NCBI GenBank assembly: GCA_038254435.1
Contig: JBBSGD010000019.1
Span: forward strand, 1-35,771
Length of the DNA stretch: 35,771 bases
Origin: JBBSGD01 sp038254435
GTDB taxonomy: Bacteria; Actinomycetota; CADDZG01; WHSQ01
Reading direction: 5' to 3'
In this document: in pieces, positions 15,604-23,131 of the stretch
Layout: every line of letters starts with the position of its first letter
Position numbering within the stretch: the first letter of the stretch is position 1
Made by a program: the position numbers and the translations under genes
The notes under the pieces: generated by a model
What the model was told of the DNA's origin: nothing
Seen by the model: the letters and a program-made list of their open reading frames with translations, nothing else
Databases searched by the model: none

Positions 15604-15609
15604 ATGGTA
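15604..15609 (-). promoter_or_regulatory. -10 box of a leaderless promoter (SDR gene)
   Basis: TACCAT on the minus strand, six bases before the ATG at 15597. No Shine-Dalgarno is visible between them. Confidence 0.5.
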
Positions 15610-15629
15610 CGACGCTTGCGTTGAGCGGG

Positions 15630-15645
15630 GCGCGTGAACACGCGC
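15630..15645. promoter_or_regulatory. Inverted repeat in the greA promoter
   Basis: GCGCGTG-AA-CACGCGC ends one base before the greA -10 box (TAGGAT) and follows TTGAGC at 15621-15626. A protein bound here would block RNA polymerase at greA and could also affect the divergent SDR gene. Confidence 0.35.
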
Positions 15646-15646
15646 G

Positions 15647-15652
15647 TAGGAT
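15647..15652 (+). promoter_or_regulatory. -10 box of a leaderless promoter (greA)
   Basis: TAGGAT with eight bases to the ATG at 15661. The possible -35 TTGAGC has a long 20-base spacer. Confidence 0.5.
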
Positions 15653-15660
15653 GAGGCGCA

Positions 15661-16140
15661 ATGAGTGATGACAAGAAGGTTCCTTTGACACAGGAGGCCC
15701 ACGACCGGATCGCCGAAGAGCTTGCGTACCTCGAGGGCGAGGGTCGCCAGAAGGCGGTCGACGCCATTGCCGCCGCGCGCGCACACGGCGACCTTTCCGA
15801 GAACGCGGAATACCACGCCGCGAAGGAAGAGCAGGGCATGCAGGAAGCGCGCGTGCGCCAGATACGCGAGATGCTCGAGAATGCCGCGATCATCCAGTCT
15901 GACGACGACGACACCGTCAAGCCGGGTAAGCTCGTGACCATTCGCCACGAGGGGGAGCAGGACGGCGAAACTTATCTTCTCGGACTGCGCGAGGAGAAGA
16001 GCTCGGACGAGTACGAGGTGCTCACCCCCGAATCACCGCTCGGCAAAGCGCTGGTCGGTCGTTCTGCAGGCGAGAAGGTAACCGCACAGGTTCCGGCGGG
16101 AGCGCTTCAGGTTGAGATAATGAAAGTCCGCTCGCTCTAG
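15661..16140 (+). CDS. greA: Transcription elongation factor GreA
   Basis: Binds the RNA polymerase secondary channel and stimulates cleavage of backtracked transcripts. The 159-residue length is normal. The N-terminal coiled coil (about 8-78) carries the tip motif GDLSENAEY with the acidic residues Asp44 and Glu47, and the C-terminal FKBP-like domain has the typical SPLGKALVGRSAGEKV stretch. The ATG follows a TAGGAT box at 8 bases, and no Shine-Dalgarno is seen, so it may be translated from a leaderless mRNA. Stand-alone gene; the next gene is convergent. Confidence 0.95.
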   Translation: MSDDKKVPLTQEAHDRIAEELAYLEGEGRQKAVDAIAAARAHGDLSENAEYHAAKEEQGMQEARVRQIREMLENAAIIQSDDDDTVKPGKLVTIRHEGEQDGETYLLGLREEKSSDEYEVLTPESPLGKALVGRSAGEKVTAQVPAGALQVEIMKVRSL

Positions 16141-16150
16141 ACGCGTGAGG

Positions 16151-16162
16151 CGTACGCGTACG
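16151..16162. repeat. 12-bp perfect palindrome after greA
   Basis: CGTACGCGTACG, 11 bases past the greA stop and 12 before the end of the convergent amidohydrolase gene. It sits inside a weak GGCGT/ACGCC stem. It may help bidirectional termination, but there is no T-run. Confidence 0.3.
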
Positions 16163-16173
16163 TCCGACGCCTG

Positions 16174-17277
16174 TCACAGCACTCTGCTGCCCGCGCGCCA
16201 CACGCCCTCTACCTTTGTGAGGTCGCCCGCACGCTCGAGAGGATTGCCCCCCACTGCGACGAGGTCGGCCACCTTGCCCGGAGCTATGCTGCCTCGTTCG
16301 GCCAGCCCCATCCACGCGGCCGCGTCGACGGTGGCCGCCCGCACGATGTCTTGGCCCGAGTAGCCGGCCTTGTGCATCGCGTTTACCTCCCGCCGGTCTA
16401 TGCCCGGCCTCGGCCCCTGGTTGCCGAGGTCCGTTCCATAAATGGCCCTGCCCCCGGCCTCTCGCAAGCGCGCGAGGTTGGCGATGGCGCGCAATCGCCT
16501 GCGTCCGAAGAAGCACGACAGCGTCGGCACGACCCCCATCCCTGCCTCGACCATTCGAGCGATGATCTCGCCGGGTATGGGCTCGCCGCTCAGGAGCATG
16601 TGCGCCAGCTCGTCCATTCCCGCGTCGAGCGCCTTGACGAGCTCCCCGAGGCCGTGGACGTGACCCGTGACCTTGAGCTCCAGTGAGTGCGCACGCTCGA
16701 CGATGGCGCCAAGGAGCTCCGGCGAGAGCGTCGGCCCGACGGCGTCGTTAAGCGCAACCTTGATGACGCATGCTCCCTCTGCGGCCGTGCGCTCGACCGC
16801 GGTTCGGGCGGCGGCGGGGGAGTCGATGACGAGGCCCGTGCGCGGCGGCGCCCACCCTGCCCTCGTCGGGTAGCCGCCCGTAACAGTGAGCATGGGACCG
16901 GCCGCGAGGATGAGCGGTCCGTTGAAGCCCGGCCGGCGCGAGGCGCGCGCGAGGGGATGGATTACGTCCGGCGGCCACGCGAGATCGCGCACCGTGGTGA
17001 CCCCGCCCGCGAGCACCTTGGCCGGAGGATAAAAACCGATGTGGACGTGGGCGTCGATGAAGCCCGGTAGAAGCGTGAGGCCGGTGGCGTCCACGACCTC
17101 GGCGCCGGTGGGGAGCTCGACCTCGGAGCGAGGCCCGGCGCCGGCTATCGCATCCTTGTGCAGGAGCACTACCGAGTCCCGCACCGGCTCCAAGCGGTCG
17201 CCGAGAAGTGCGGTCGCCCCGTCGATGACGGTGAGCTGGTCCGGGATCTTGGCTCCTTTGGCTCGGCGGGAGCACAA
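16174..17277 (-). CDS. Amidohydrolase (imidazolonepropionase/prolidase-like branch)
   Basis: A 367-residue metal-dependent hydrolase. Ligands appear in the order of the two-metal branch with a carboxylated lysine: His77 and His79 (DAHVH), Lys173 (CVIKVALND), His206 or His208 (GHVHG), His226 (LAHML) and Asp283 (YGTDLG). The end (GSIAPGKVADLVAVGGNPLE) closes the small beta domain. This group includes Xaa-Pro dipeptidases and imidazolonepropionase-like enzymes; the substrate here is unknown. The start is unclear: TTG at 17277 is used, but AAAGGAG lies just upstream of an ATC at residue 11, where homologous N-termini seem to begin. No operon partner. Confidence 0.8.
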   Translation of the reverse strand: MCSRRAKGAKIPDQLTVIDGATALLGDRLEPVRDSVVLLHKDAIAGAGPRSEVELPTGAEVVDATGLTLLPGFIDAHVHIGFYPPAKVLAGGVTTVRDLAWPPDVIHPLARASRRPGFNGPLILAAGPMLTVTGGYPTRAGWAPPRTGLVIDSPAAARTAVERTAAEGACVIKVALNDAVGPTLSPELLGAIVERAHSLELKVTGHVHGLGELVKALDAGMDELAHMLLSGEPIPGEIIARMVEAGMGVVPTLSCFFGRRRLRAIANLARLREAGGRAIYGTDLGNQGPRPGIDRREVNAMHKAGYSGQDIVRAATVDAAAWMGLAERGSIAPGKVADLVAVGGNPLERAGDLTKVEGVWRAGSRVL

Positions 17278-17392
17278 AGCCGTCCCGCTCCGATAACGTA
17301 AGGGAGATTCACGCTAATCGAACCCCGGAGTCCGTGACGGACTCTCCCGCACCCGGCTGAAGATCCCGGCGGTCGTAGGGCAGCAAGCCACA

Positions 17393-17426
17393 CGCGAGCC
17401 AGAGCGCGCGAGCCACAACGCGAGCC
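17393..17426 (+). repeat. Three direct copies of CGCGAGCC
   Basis: Copies start at 17393, 17407 and 17419. A further related pair, GAGCCGAGAGG, begins at 17422 and near 17464. They lie upstream of the small basic protein gene. Possible regulator binding sites, or chance repeats in GC-rich DNA. Confidence 0.3.
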
Positions 17427-17484
17427 GAGAGGTCGTGTCGCTGTCACAGTTGCGGGTTGTCAACGAGCCGAGAGGGGCTGCGCT

Positions 17485-17829
17485 GTGGAGTCAAGCGAAG
17501 TCATTTGGGAAGGGCGGGTCGGCGGCACGCCGCTCCGGGTAGGCGTGCCCCACGCCGGTCGCATCATCGCCGAGTGGGACACGCCTCAGGGATCGCGGCA
17601 CAAGGTGGCGGATTCCATGGAGGAGTTCGAGCGCGCGGTGCTCTTCCAGCTCCTCTTGGCCGCGGGCGAGCAAGATCATTCCTCCGACACCGAGGCAGTC
17701 GTGGCTGCAATTCGCAAGGCGCAGGAGGAGCGGCCGCGCCCGACCAGCGATCCCGGCGCGCAGAGGCGGCGGCGCAAGCCCAAGGCGCGCCAGCACCGGC
17801 GCTCCCGCCGACCTCCCCGCCGCCGCTGA
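17485..17829 (+). CDS. Small hypothetical protein with arginine-rich tail
   Basis: A 114-residue protein. Residues 1-85 look like a small beta then alpha domain (IWEGRVGGTPLRVGVPHAGRIIAEWDTPQG, then a helix EEFERAVLFQLLLAAGE), and the last 25 residues are mostly Arg, Lys and Pro, suggesting nucleic-acid or RNA contact. The GTG start is supported by GAGAGGGG eight bases upstream. I do not recognise a family. The stop is followed by a long stem-loop. Confidence 0.6.
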   Translation: MESSEVIWEGRVGGTPLRVGVPHAGRIIAEWDTPQGSRHKVADSMEEFERAVLFQLLLAAGEQDHSSDTEAVVAAIRKAQEERPRPTSDPGAQRRRRKPKARQHRRSRRPPRRR

Positions 17830-17831
17830 CT

Positions 17832-17882
17832 CCAACTTTTCTCACATGCCGGCGGAAAACGTCGTTTGGTGAGAGAAGTTGG
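17832..17882. repeat. Long stem-loop between two hypothetical genes
   Basis: CCAACTTTTCTCAC (17832-17845) pairs with GTGAGAGAAGTTGG (17869-17882), 14 pairs with a single G-T. The 23-base loop contains AAACG-T-CGTTT, itself a small inverted repeat. It starts 2 bases after the stop of the small basic protein gene. No T-run follows on either strand, so it is not a standard terminator. Confidence 0.6.
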
Positions 17883-17897
17883 GGGGGTTGGAGCCAC

Positions 17898-17903
17898 TAG
17901 GCT
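17898..17903 (+). promoter_or_regulatory. -10 box of a leaderless promoter (gene at 17911)
   Basis: TAGGCT with seven bases to the ATG at 17911, and no Shine-Dalgarno between them. Confidence 0.45.
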
Positions 17904-17910
17904 TTCGATC

Positions 17911-18912
17911 ATGCTCGAGCCCGCAGTCGAAGAGCTGCTCGAGGCCGTCGATCTCAACGCGCTGCTGCGCGTCGTCGACGCGATGTGCGCGGCCCGCTCG
18001 TGGGACGATCTCGTGGAGCTTGCCAACCGGTGCGAGGAGGCCCTCGAGCGCGGCAAGCAGCTATGGCCCATCGCCAACCACATCGACTACCGCATGGCTC
18101 TTGAGGCCCCGGGGGAGTACGCCGGGGAGGTGCTGCGGCCACAGAGCTCTCGCTTCTCGCACGGCCCTCTCACCGAGGTGGCGGCATCGACGCACGAGTG
18201 GGCCGAGCTCGCCGGCCACATGGAGTTCCCACAGGTCGCCGCATACGTGGCCCAGGAACGCGTCTTGCGCGGAGAGGTGCTCGAGGGCGACGAGCGCGCC
18301 CACCCCGAGGCGCTCGGTCTCCCGCTGCGGCTCGAGCAGTGGGAGCCCACCTACGCGCTGGCGACGTACAAGGCCACGTTCGTCGAGGTCGCCGAGCCGT
18401 GGGAGCCGCGCGTCCCGCTCGAAAGAGTGTCGCTCGCGGCCGGCGAGCCGACCGAGGACGCCGAGGTGCACGAGGCTCTGCTGGGCCTCGTCACCCCGTG
18501 GACGACGGAGTCCAACGGGGCCGCACGGGTGGCCATGGTGAAGGGAGACGCCCGTGCCGCGGCGTCCCTGCTGACCTACGGAACGCTGCGCATGGGCCGG
18601 CTGGAACCGGCCGAGGCGCTCCAGCGGCTGGCCTGGGCGGCGGCCAGCGGCGGCGCCCACGGGCGTCGGCGGGGAGCGGCCCTGGGACGCTTCCTCGCGT
18701 GGCACACGGCCGCTCTCGTGGCCGGCTTCGATGCCTTGCCGGCCCCACAGGAGCTTGGCGCGGCCGCGGCGGAGCTTCACTGGTATCGCTTCGACGAGGG
18801 TCAACCAGAGCAGGGCTGGGTGCTGCGCCTCGCGATCGAGGATCCGGGACAAGGCTGGGCCGCGGCCCTCTCGGCCACCGACCTGTTGGCCGAGTCAGAA
18901 CCTCCTCCGTAG
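17911..18912 (+). CDS. Hypothetical protein (helical, actinobacterial type)
   Basis: A 333-residue acidic, mostly helical soluble protein without a signal peptide or membrane segment. I cannot name its family, although the pattern resembles large conserved hypothetical proteins restricted to Actinomycetota. Stretches rich in Ala and Glu (LEPAVEELLEAVDLNALLRVVDAM) at the start and HEALLGLVTPWTTESNGAARVAMVKGDARAAASLL in the middle are the most distinctive. The ATG at 17911 is preferred over an earlier in-frame GTG at 17866, which lies inside the stem-loop, because it follows a TAGGCT box by seven bases. Convergent with the UPF0173 gene. Confidence 0.7.
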   Translation: MLEPAVEELLEAVDLNALLRVVDAMCAARSWDDLVELANRCEEALERGKQLWPIANHIDYRMALEAPGEYAGEVLRPQSSRFSHGPLTEVAASTHEWAELAGHMEFPQVAAYVAQERVLRGEVLEGDERAHPEALGLPLRLEQWEPTYALATYKATFVEVAEPWEPRVPLERVSLAAGEPTEDAEVHEALLGLVTPWTTESNGAARVAMVKGDARAAASLLTYGTLRMGRLEPAEALQRLAWAAASGGAHGRRRGAALGRFLAWHTAALVAGFDALPAPQELGAAAAELHWYRFDEGQPEQGWVLRLAIEDPGQGWAAALSATDLLAESEPPP

Positions 18913-18944
18913 GGCCTCCCACGAGGCGATTCGCCGCCCGGGTA

Positions 18945-19664
18945 TCAGCTCCCGAAGGTGCCCCCCGGCTCGAGGTCGATGACCTCGAGGTCCGCCACGT
19001 CGGATGCATGTTTGCGCAGGTCGTCGGGTGTCCCGGTCAACACCGGAAACGTCCCGAAGTGCATCGGCACGACGGTCTTGACTCCGAGCAGGCGGATCGC
19101 CTCCGCGGCCGAGCGCGGCCCCATGGTGTAGAAGTCGCCGATCGGCAGCAGGGCGATGTCGGGCTCGAGGAGCTTGGCGATGAGCGCCATGTCCGAGAAG
19201 ACCGCGGTGTCGCCCGCGTGGTAGAGCTTGAACCCGTCCTCCAGCTCGATGACGTAGCCGGCGGCTTCGCCTCCGTAGATGATCTGATCGCCGTCGGTGA
19301 TGCCGCAGGAGTGGACTGCGTGCGTCATGTGGACCTTGATGCCGGCAACCTCGGTCGTACCGCCCTTGTTGATGCCGACCACCTCTTCGAGGCCCTTGGA
19401 GCCCAGCCACGTTCCCGTCTCGGCTATGGCCACGATCGGCGCGCCGGTCTTCTTGCCCAGCTCGACGGCATCCCCGATGTGGTCGAAGTGGGCGTGTGTG
19501 ATTAGCATCGCATCGAGAGGGCCCGGATCTTTGAGCTCATCGGGGCAGCTTGGGTTGTTCATCACCCAGGGGTCGATCAGCACGCGCGTGCCGGTCGTCG
19601 TTTCGAGGATAAAGGTGGAGTGTCCGAGCCAGGTCAGCTTCACCTGCGCGGGAAGGGCGGTCAT
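18945..19664 (-). CDS. UPF0173 family metal-dependent hydrolase
   Basis: Metallo-beta-lactamase-fold protein of 239 residues, the normal size for UPF0173 (YtkL-like). The zinc motif THAHFDHIGD supplies His57, His59, Asp61 and His62; later ligands are in HAVHS, HAGDT and PMHFGTFP. The N-terminus VKLTWLGHSTFIL is typical. AAGGAGG lies six bases before the ATG and fixes the start. The biological substrate of UPF0173 is not established. The gene stands alone, convergent with the preceding hypothetical gene. Confidence 0.92.
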   Translation of the reverse strand: MTALPAQVKLTWLGHSTFILETTTGTRVLIDPWVMNNPSCPDELKDPGPLDAMLITHAHFDHIGDAVELGKKTGAPIVAIAETGTWLGSKGLEEVVGINKGGTTEVAGIKVHMTHAVHSCGITDGDQIIYGGEAAGYVIELEDGFKLYHAGDTAVFSDMALIAKLLEPDIALLPIGDFYTMGPRSAAEAIRLLGVKTVVPMHFGTFPVLTGTPDDLRKHASDVADLEVIDLEPGGTFGS

Positions 19665-19791
19665 CGTTGCCTCCTTGGAGTCGGGAGCTTGGGCCGAGGC
19701 TATCGCGCGCCGGTTGCGCCGAGGTCATTGGGCCGGCCGCTTGCTTCGCCTGTCGCGCATAGGCGACCCGGCCGCCCCGTCGGGTTCACTT

Positions 19792-19810
19792 CCCACCCGA
19801 AAAGGGTGGG
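19792..19810. repeat. Stem-loop upstream of the secreted protein gene
   Basis: CCCACCC-GAAAA-GGGTGGG, extendable outward (ACTT with AAGT) with one bulge. It lies in the divergent region between the UPF0173 gene and the secreted protein gene. Confidence 0.45.
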
Positions 19811-19837
19811 GTAAGTCGGGGGGCGGGGGGTAAGTCG
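19808..19837 (+). repeat. Tandem direct repeat GGGGTAAGTCG
   Basis: Two identical 11-base copies begin at 19808 and 19827, 19 bases apart, close to two helical turns. This spacing fits side-by-side binding of a regulator. They sit 70-100 bases upstream of the secreted protein start. Confidence 0.4.
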
Positions 19838-19906
19838 CGCGGGTTGTATTCGCGAGCCGGCGCCCGGAGCATGCCGGGCAGGGTTCAAGAGCTTGAAGGG
19901 CAGACA

Positions 19907-20506
19907 ATGTTTAAGCCGAAGCTGCTTGCGGCACTCGTCGCGGTGGCAACCGCCGCTGCACTGGTAATCGGGCCTGCAGCGTTTGTTACCGCGCGCACGA
20001 CGACGGCGACCGACACTAACTTCACTAATATTCCGATCCACGGGCACGTCCCCGACGGCAGCGGCAAGCGTTTTGCCGGGACCATGGACATCAAGCGCTT
20101 CGTCAAGGACAACGGCAAGCTGAAGGCCGTGGCTCGAATCACCGGCGTTATGAAGAACTCGAATGGCAAGGTGATCGGGCACGTCAGCGACGCCAAGAGG
20201 ACGCTGAAGGTAGCCGAGATCGGCACCGGCGACGGGAGCACGACGCTGTCCGCCGCGTCGGCGTCGGCAGCTACTTGCAAGGTGCTTCATCTCGTGCTCG
20301 GACCGCTGGATCTGAACCTTCTCGGGCTGACGGTACACCTCAACAAGGTTGTGCTCAACATCGACGCGCACTCAGGCCCGGGGAACCTGCTCGGCAACCT
20401 GATCTGCGCGATCGCTCATCTCCTCGACCCGCCAACACTGTCGGGCCAGCAGCTGGCCGCAATCAAGGACATCCTGAACACGGTAGTCGGGATACTCAAG
20501 CTGTAA
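19907..20506 (+). CDS. Secreted protein of unknown function
   Basis: A 199-residue exported protein. Residues 1-30 form a signal peptide: basic FKPK, a long Ala/Val/Leu core and a likely cleavage after FVTA. The mature N-terminal part (about 35-115) is a beta-rich domain (GHVPDGSGKRFAGTMDIKRFV), and the C-terminal part contains the striking pattern CKVLHLVLGPLDLNLLGLTVHL followed by GPGNLLGNLICAIAHLLD with two cysteines. That second pattern recurs in secreted proteins of several bacteria and archaea, but its role is unknown. AAGGG before the ATG supports the start. A strong stem-loop follows the gene. Confidence 0.75.
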   Translation: MFKPKLLAALVAVATAAALVIGPAAFVTARTTTATDTNFTNIPIHGHVPDGSGKRFAGTMDIKRFVKDNGKLKAVARITGVMKNSNGKVIGHVSDAKRTLKVAEIGTGDGSTTLSAASASAATCKVLHLVLGPLDLNLLGLTVHLNKVVLNIDAHSGPGNLLGNLICAIAHLLDPPTLSGQQLAAIKDILNTVVGILKL

Positions 20507-20523
20507 GCAACAACGGCTGAGAA

Positions 20524-20559
20524 GCAAACGGGCGCTGGGTTCTTCCGGCGCCCGTTTGC
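20524..20559. terminator. Stem-loop terminator between convergent genes
   Basis: GCAAACGGGCGC (20524-20535) pairs perfectly with GCGCCCGTTTGC (20548-20559) around a 12-base loop, 17 bases after the secreted protein stop and 38 bases past the end of the convergent gene. No T-run follows, so termination would rely on the stem, as is common in actinobacteria. Confidence 0.72.
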
Positions 20560-20597
20560 GTCCCCTGTGCCCGAGCGGGCCCGAGCCGACTCGCCGG

Positions 20598-21251
20598 CTA
20601 CATGCGGCTGAGAAGGTCCGACTTCTTGGCTTCGAACTCTTCGCTCGAGAGCACGCCACGCTCCTTGAGGCGAGCCAGAGCCTCTATCTGCTCGGGGATC
20701 GATTGCTCTCTGCCGCTCTGTTGCGCCTGGATGGCCCCGTACCCGGCCGACACGACCCGCGCCCCGTTTGTCTCCATGGCCTTGTAGATCTGGAGCTGTA
20801 CCTGCTCGGGCTTGCGGATGTTCGAGATGGTCGACTGCCCGCGTTCGCCGGCCGACTCGACGAGCAGGTCCCCAGCCCCCAGCGCGCGCTCGAGGATGGT
20901 TTGGTGAAAGGCGACGTCGTTGATGTTCTCGAGGGGGATCTCGCGCGAGCCCTTGGCGATGATGCCGGCGCGCGTGATGAGACGGTCCCCGGTGAGAACG
21001 AAGTTCGTCGTCCGCCACTTGAGAAACGGGTATCCCGCGAGGATTGCCCATGCGATCAGCAGCACGATGACGAAGACATTCTGCACGACCGCAGGATCCG
21101 ACAGGTGGTCACTCGCCAGCCCATAGCCGAGCAGGCCCACGACGAGCAGCACCAGCGTCCAGAGGACACTCGGAGCGAGCGCTATCCAGTGGGGGCGCAG
21201 GTCGAAGACCAGCGTCTCGTGCTCGGCGAGGAGCCTCTTGGGAAATGTCAT
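20598..21251 (-). CDS. Membrane protein with bPH2 and SHOCT domains
   Basis: A 217-residue protein. Two transmembrane helices span about 24-45 and 56-75. A bacterial PH-like domain (YdbS/bPH2) follows at about 78-150, with FVLTGDRLITRAGIIAKGSREIPLENINDV as the typical core. The last 30 residues form a SHOCT helix pair (IEALARLKERGVLSSEEFEAKKSDLLSRM). Such proteins are common in actinobacteria; the SHOCT segment often mediates oligomerisation, and the role is unknown. The ATG at 21251 follows a TACGGT box by seven bases on the minus strand. Divergent from gatC. Confidence 0.88.
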   Translation of the reverse strand: MTFPKRLLAEHETLVFDLRPHWIALAPSVLWTLVLLVVGLLGYGLASDHLSDPAVVQNVFVIVLLIAWAILAGYPFLKWRTTNFVLTGDRLITRAGIIAKGSREIPLENINDVAFHQTILERALGAGDLLVESAGERGQSTISNIRKPEQVQLQIYKAMETNGARVVSAGYGAIQAQQSGREQSIPEQIEALARLKERGVLSSEEFEAKKSDLLSRM

Positions 21252-21258
21252 GGGGGTA

Positions 21259-21264
21259 ACCGTA
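21259..21264 (-). promoter_or_regulatory. -10 box of a leaderless promoter (bPH2/SHOCT gene)
   Basis: TACGGT on the minus strand, seven bases before the ATG at 21251. Confidence 0.45.
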
Positions 21265-21323
21265 GCAAGCCGGCGAGCCACGCGAGGCCGTGAGCTGCAT
21301 GTGGGGCGGCGGCGCGGGCCGCG

Positions 21324-21329
21324 TAGGAT
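21324..21329 (+). promoter_or_regulatory. -10 box of a leaderless promoter (gatCAB)
   Basis: TAGGAT, six bases, then the gatC ATG at 21336. This would make the whole gatCAB operon start as a leaderless mRNA. Confidence 0.6.
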
Positions 21330-21335
21330 GCGGCC

Positions 21336-21632
21336 ATGCCGATCAGCAGACAAGCCGTGGACCATGTGGCGAGGCTCGCCCGGCTCGCCCTCAGCGAAGA
21401 AGAACGCGACAAGATGCAGGTAGATCTGACCAAGATCTTGGAGCACGCGGAACGGATCCAGACCCTGCACCTCGACGACGTGGCCCCCACGTCACACGCG
21501 GTCCCCTTGCACAACGTGATGCGTCCCGACGAGGTGGGCGAGTCCCTGTCGCAGGAAATCGCTCTCGCCGGCGCCCCCGAATCCGCCGACGGGCGCTTCA
21601 AGGTTCCGCGCATCCTCGAGGAGGAAGAGTGA
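21336..21632 (+). CDS. gatC: Aspartyl/glutamyl-tRNA amidotransferase subunit C
   Basis: Small subunit of the GatCAB complex, 98 residues. The family N-terminus ISRQAVDHVARLARLALSEEE, the middle ILEHAERIQTLHLDDVAPTSHAV and the conserved MRPDEV are all present. It wraps around GatA and stabilises the GatA-GatB interface. The first gene of gatCAB; its stop overlaps the gatA GTG start (GTGA), indicating coupling. TAGGAT lies six bases before the ATG. Confidence 0.95.
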   Translation: MPISRQAVDHVARLARLALSEEERDKMQVDLTKILEHAERIQTLHLDDVAPTSHAVPLHNVMRPDEVGESLSQEIALAGAPESADGRFKVPRILEEEE

Positions 21633-23131
21633 GCGAGATCCTCTACATGCCGGCGACCGCCATGGCTGCGGCCATGGCCGCGGGGGAGCTGTCCTCTCGC
21701 GAGGTTGTCGCTGCCCTCTTGGAGCGGGCGGGCGGAACCCAGAGCGCGCTCAACGGATGGCTGCAGCGCACGCCAGAACGCGCCCTGAAAGAGGCGCACG
21801 CGGCGGACGAGCGACGTGCGGCCGGGAAGTCCCGCTCGGCTTTCGACGGCGTGCCCGTGGCCTATAAGGACATCTTCGTCACCAAGGACGTCGTAACTAC
21901 GTGCGCCTCGAAGATCCTCGAGGGTTGGGTGCCGCCTTACGATGCGACGGTGGTCGAGCGCTGCGATGCCGCGGGGCTGCCTATGCTCGGCAAGGCGAAC
22001 CTCGATGAGTTCGCGATGGGCTCCTCTACCGAGAACTCCGCGTTCGGCCCGGTGCGTAACCCGTGGAACACCACCATGGTGCCCGGCGGGTCGAGCGGCG
22101 GCTCCGCCGCATTGGTGGCGGCCGGCGCGGCGCCGTGGGCGTGGGGGACCGACACGGGAGGCTCGATTCGTCAGCCCGCCGCTCTCAGCGGCGTCGTCGG
22201 CGTCAAGCCGACGTACGGGCTGGTGTCGCGCTACGGGCTGGTCGCGTTCGCGTCGTCGCTCGACCAGGCGGGCCCGCTGGCGCGCACCGTCAAGGACTGC
22301 GCCGCGCTCCTCGGCCTCGCCGCGGGGCACGACCCGCGTGATTCGACCTCGATCCCCGCGCCCGGCGCTACCGACTACCTGGCCGGGATCGAGGATGGGG
22401 TAGAGGGACTGCGTATTGGGGTGGTAAAGGAGTTCCGCGCCCCGGAGGCGGGTGTGCAGGCGCGCATCGACGAGGCCTACGGGCGGCTCGAGAAGCTCGG
22501 GGCCAAGCTGCAGGAGCTGTCGCTGCCGTCCTTCGAGTTCGGGCTGCCCGCTTACTACCTCATAAATCCGGCCGAAGCCTCGTCGAACCTGGCCCGCTAC
22601 GACGGCGTCAGGTACGGGCCACGACGCCGGGGCGAAGACGTGGCTCAAATGATGTCGAGGACGCGCGGCGAGGGTTTCGGGGCGGAGGTCAAGCGCCGCA
22701 TCATGCTGGGCAGCTACGCGCTGTCGGCCGGCTACTACGACGCCTATTACGGCAAGGCTCAGAGGGTGCGTACGCTGATCATCGAGGAGCTCGATCGCGC
22801 CTACTCGTCGGTAGATCTCATAGTGAGCCCGACCTCGCCGACCACTGCATTCAGGATCGGAGAACGAGCAGCAGATCCGCTGGCGATGTATCTGTCGGAT
22901 GTGTACACGGCGCCGGTAAACCTTGCGGGCAACGCAGCGATCAGCGTTCCGTGCGGCACATCCGAGGACAACGGTCTCCCGGTAGGACTGCAGATCATCG
23001 CCGGGGCGCTCGACGAGCACACGATGTTCCGGGCGGCCTACGCATTCGAGCAGGATCTCGGATGGATCCTGTCGCCCGAGGGCAATCCGGGGAACGACCT
23101 GACCGCCGCGCGCAAGGGTGGATCCTCGTGA
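21629..23131 (+). CDS. gatA: Aspartyl/glutamyl-tRNA amidotransferase subunit A
   Basis: Glutaminase subunit of GatCAB, 500 residues, amidase-signature family. The Lys-cisSer-Ser triad is visible: Lys80 (AYKDIF), Ser155 (GGSSGGSAA) and Ser179 (GTDTGGSIRQP). It releases ammonia from glutamine, which passes to GatB to amidate Glu-tRNA(Gln) and possibly Asp-tRNA(Asn). The GTG start is fixed by the 4-base overlap with gatC. The stop overlaps the gatB start in the same way. Confidence 0.96.
   Translation: MSEILYMPATAMAAAMAAGELSSREVVAALLERAGGTQSALNGWLQRTPERALKEAHAADERRAAGKSRSAFDGVPVAYKDIFVTKDVVTTCASKILEGWVPPYDATVVERCDAAGLPMLGKANLDEFAMGSSTENSAFGPVRNPWNTTMVPGGSSGGSAALVAAGAAPWAWGTDTGGSIRQPAALSGVVGVKPTYGLVSRYGLVAFASSLDQAGPLARTVKDCAALLGLAAGHDPRDSTSIPAPGATDYLAGIEDGVEGLRIGVVKEFRAPEAGVQARIDEAYGRLEKLGAKLQELSLPSFEFGLPAYYLINPAEASSNLARYDGVRYGPRRRGEDVAQMMSRTRGEGFGAEVKRRIMLGSYALSAGYYDAYYGKAQRVRTLIIEELDRAYSSVDLIVSPTSPTTAFRIGERAADPLAMYLSDVYTAPVNLAGNAAISVPCGTSEDNGLPVGLQIIAGALDEHTMFRAAYAFEQDLGWILSPEGNPGNDLTAARKGGSS

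Noticed and set aside
17316..17326. AATCGAACCCC looked like the T-loop of a minus-strand tRNA or tmRNA end
   Set aside because: The bases on either side do not form a T-stem, and no acceptor or anticodon arm could be found.
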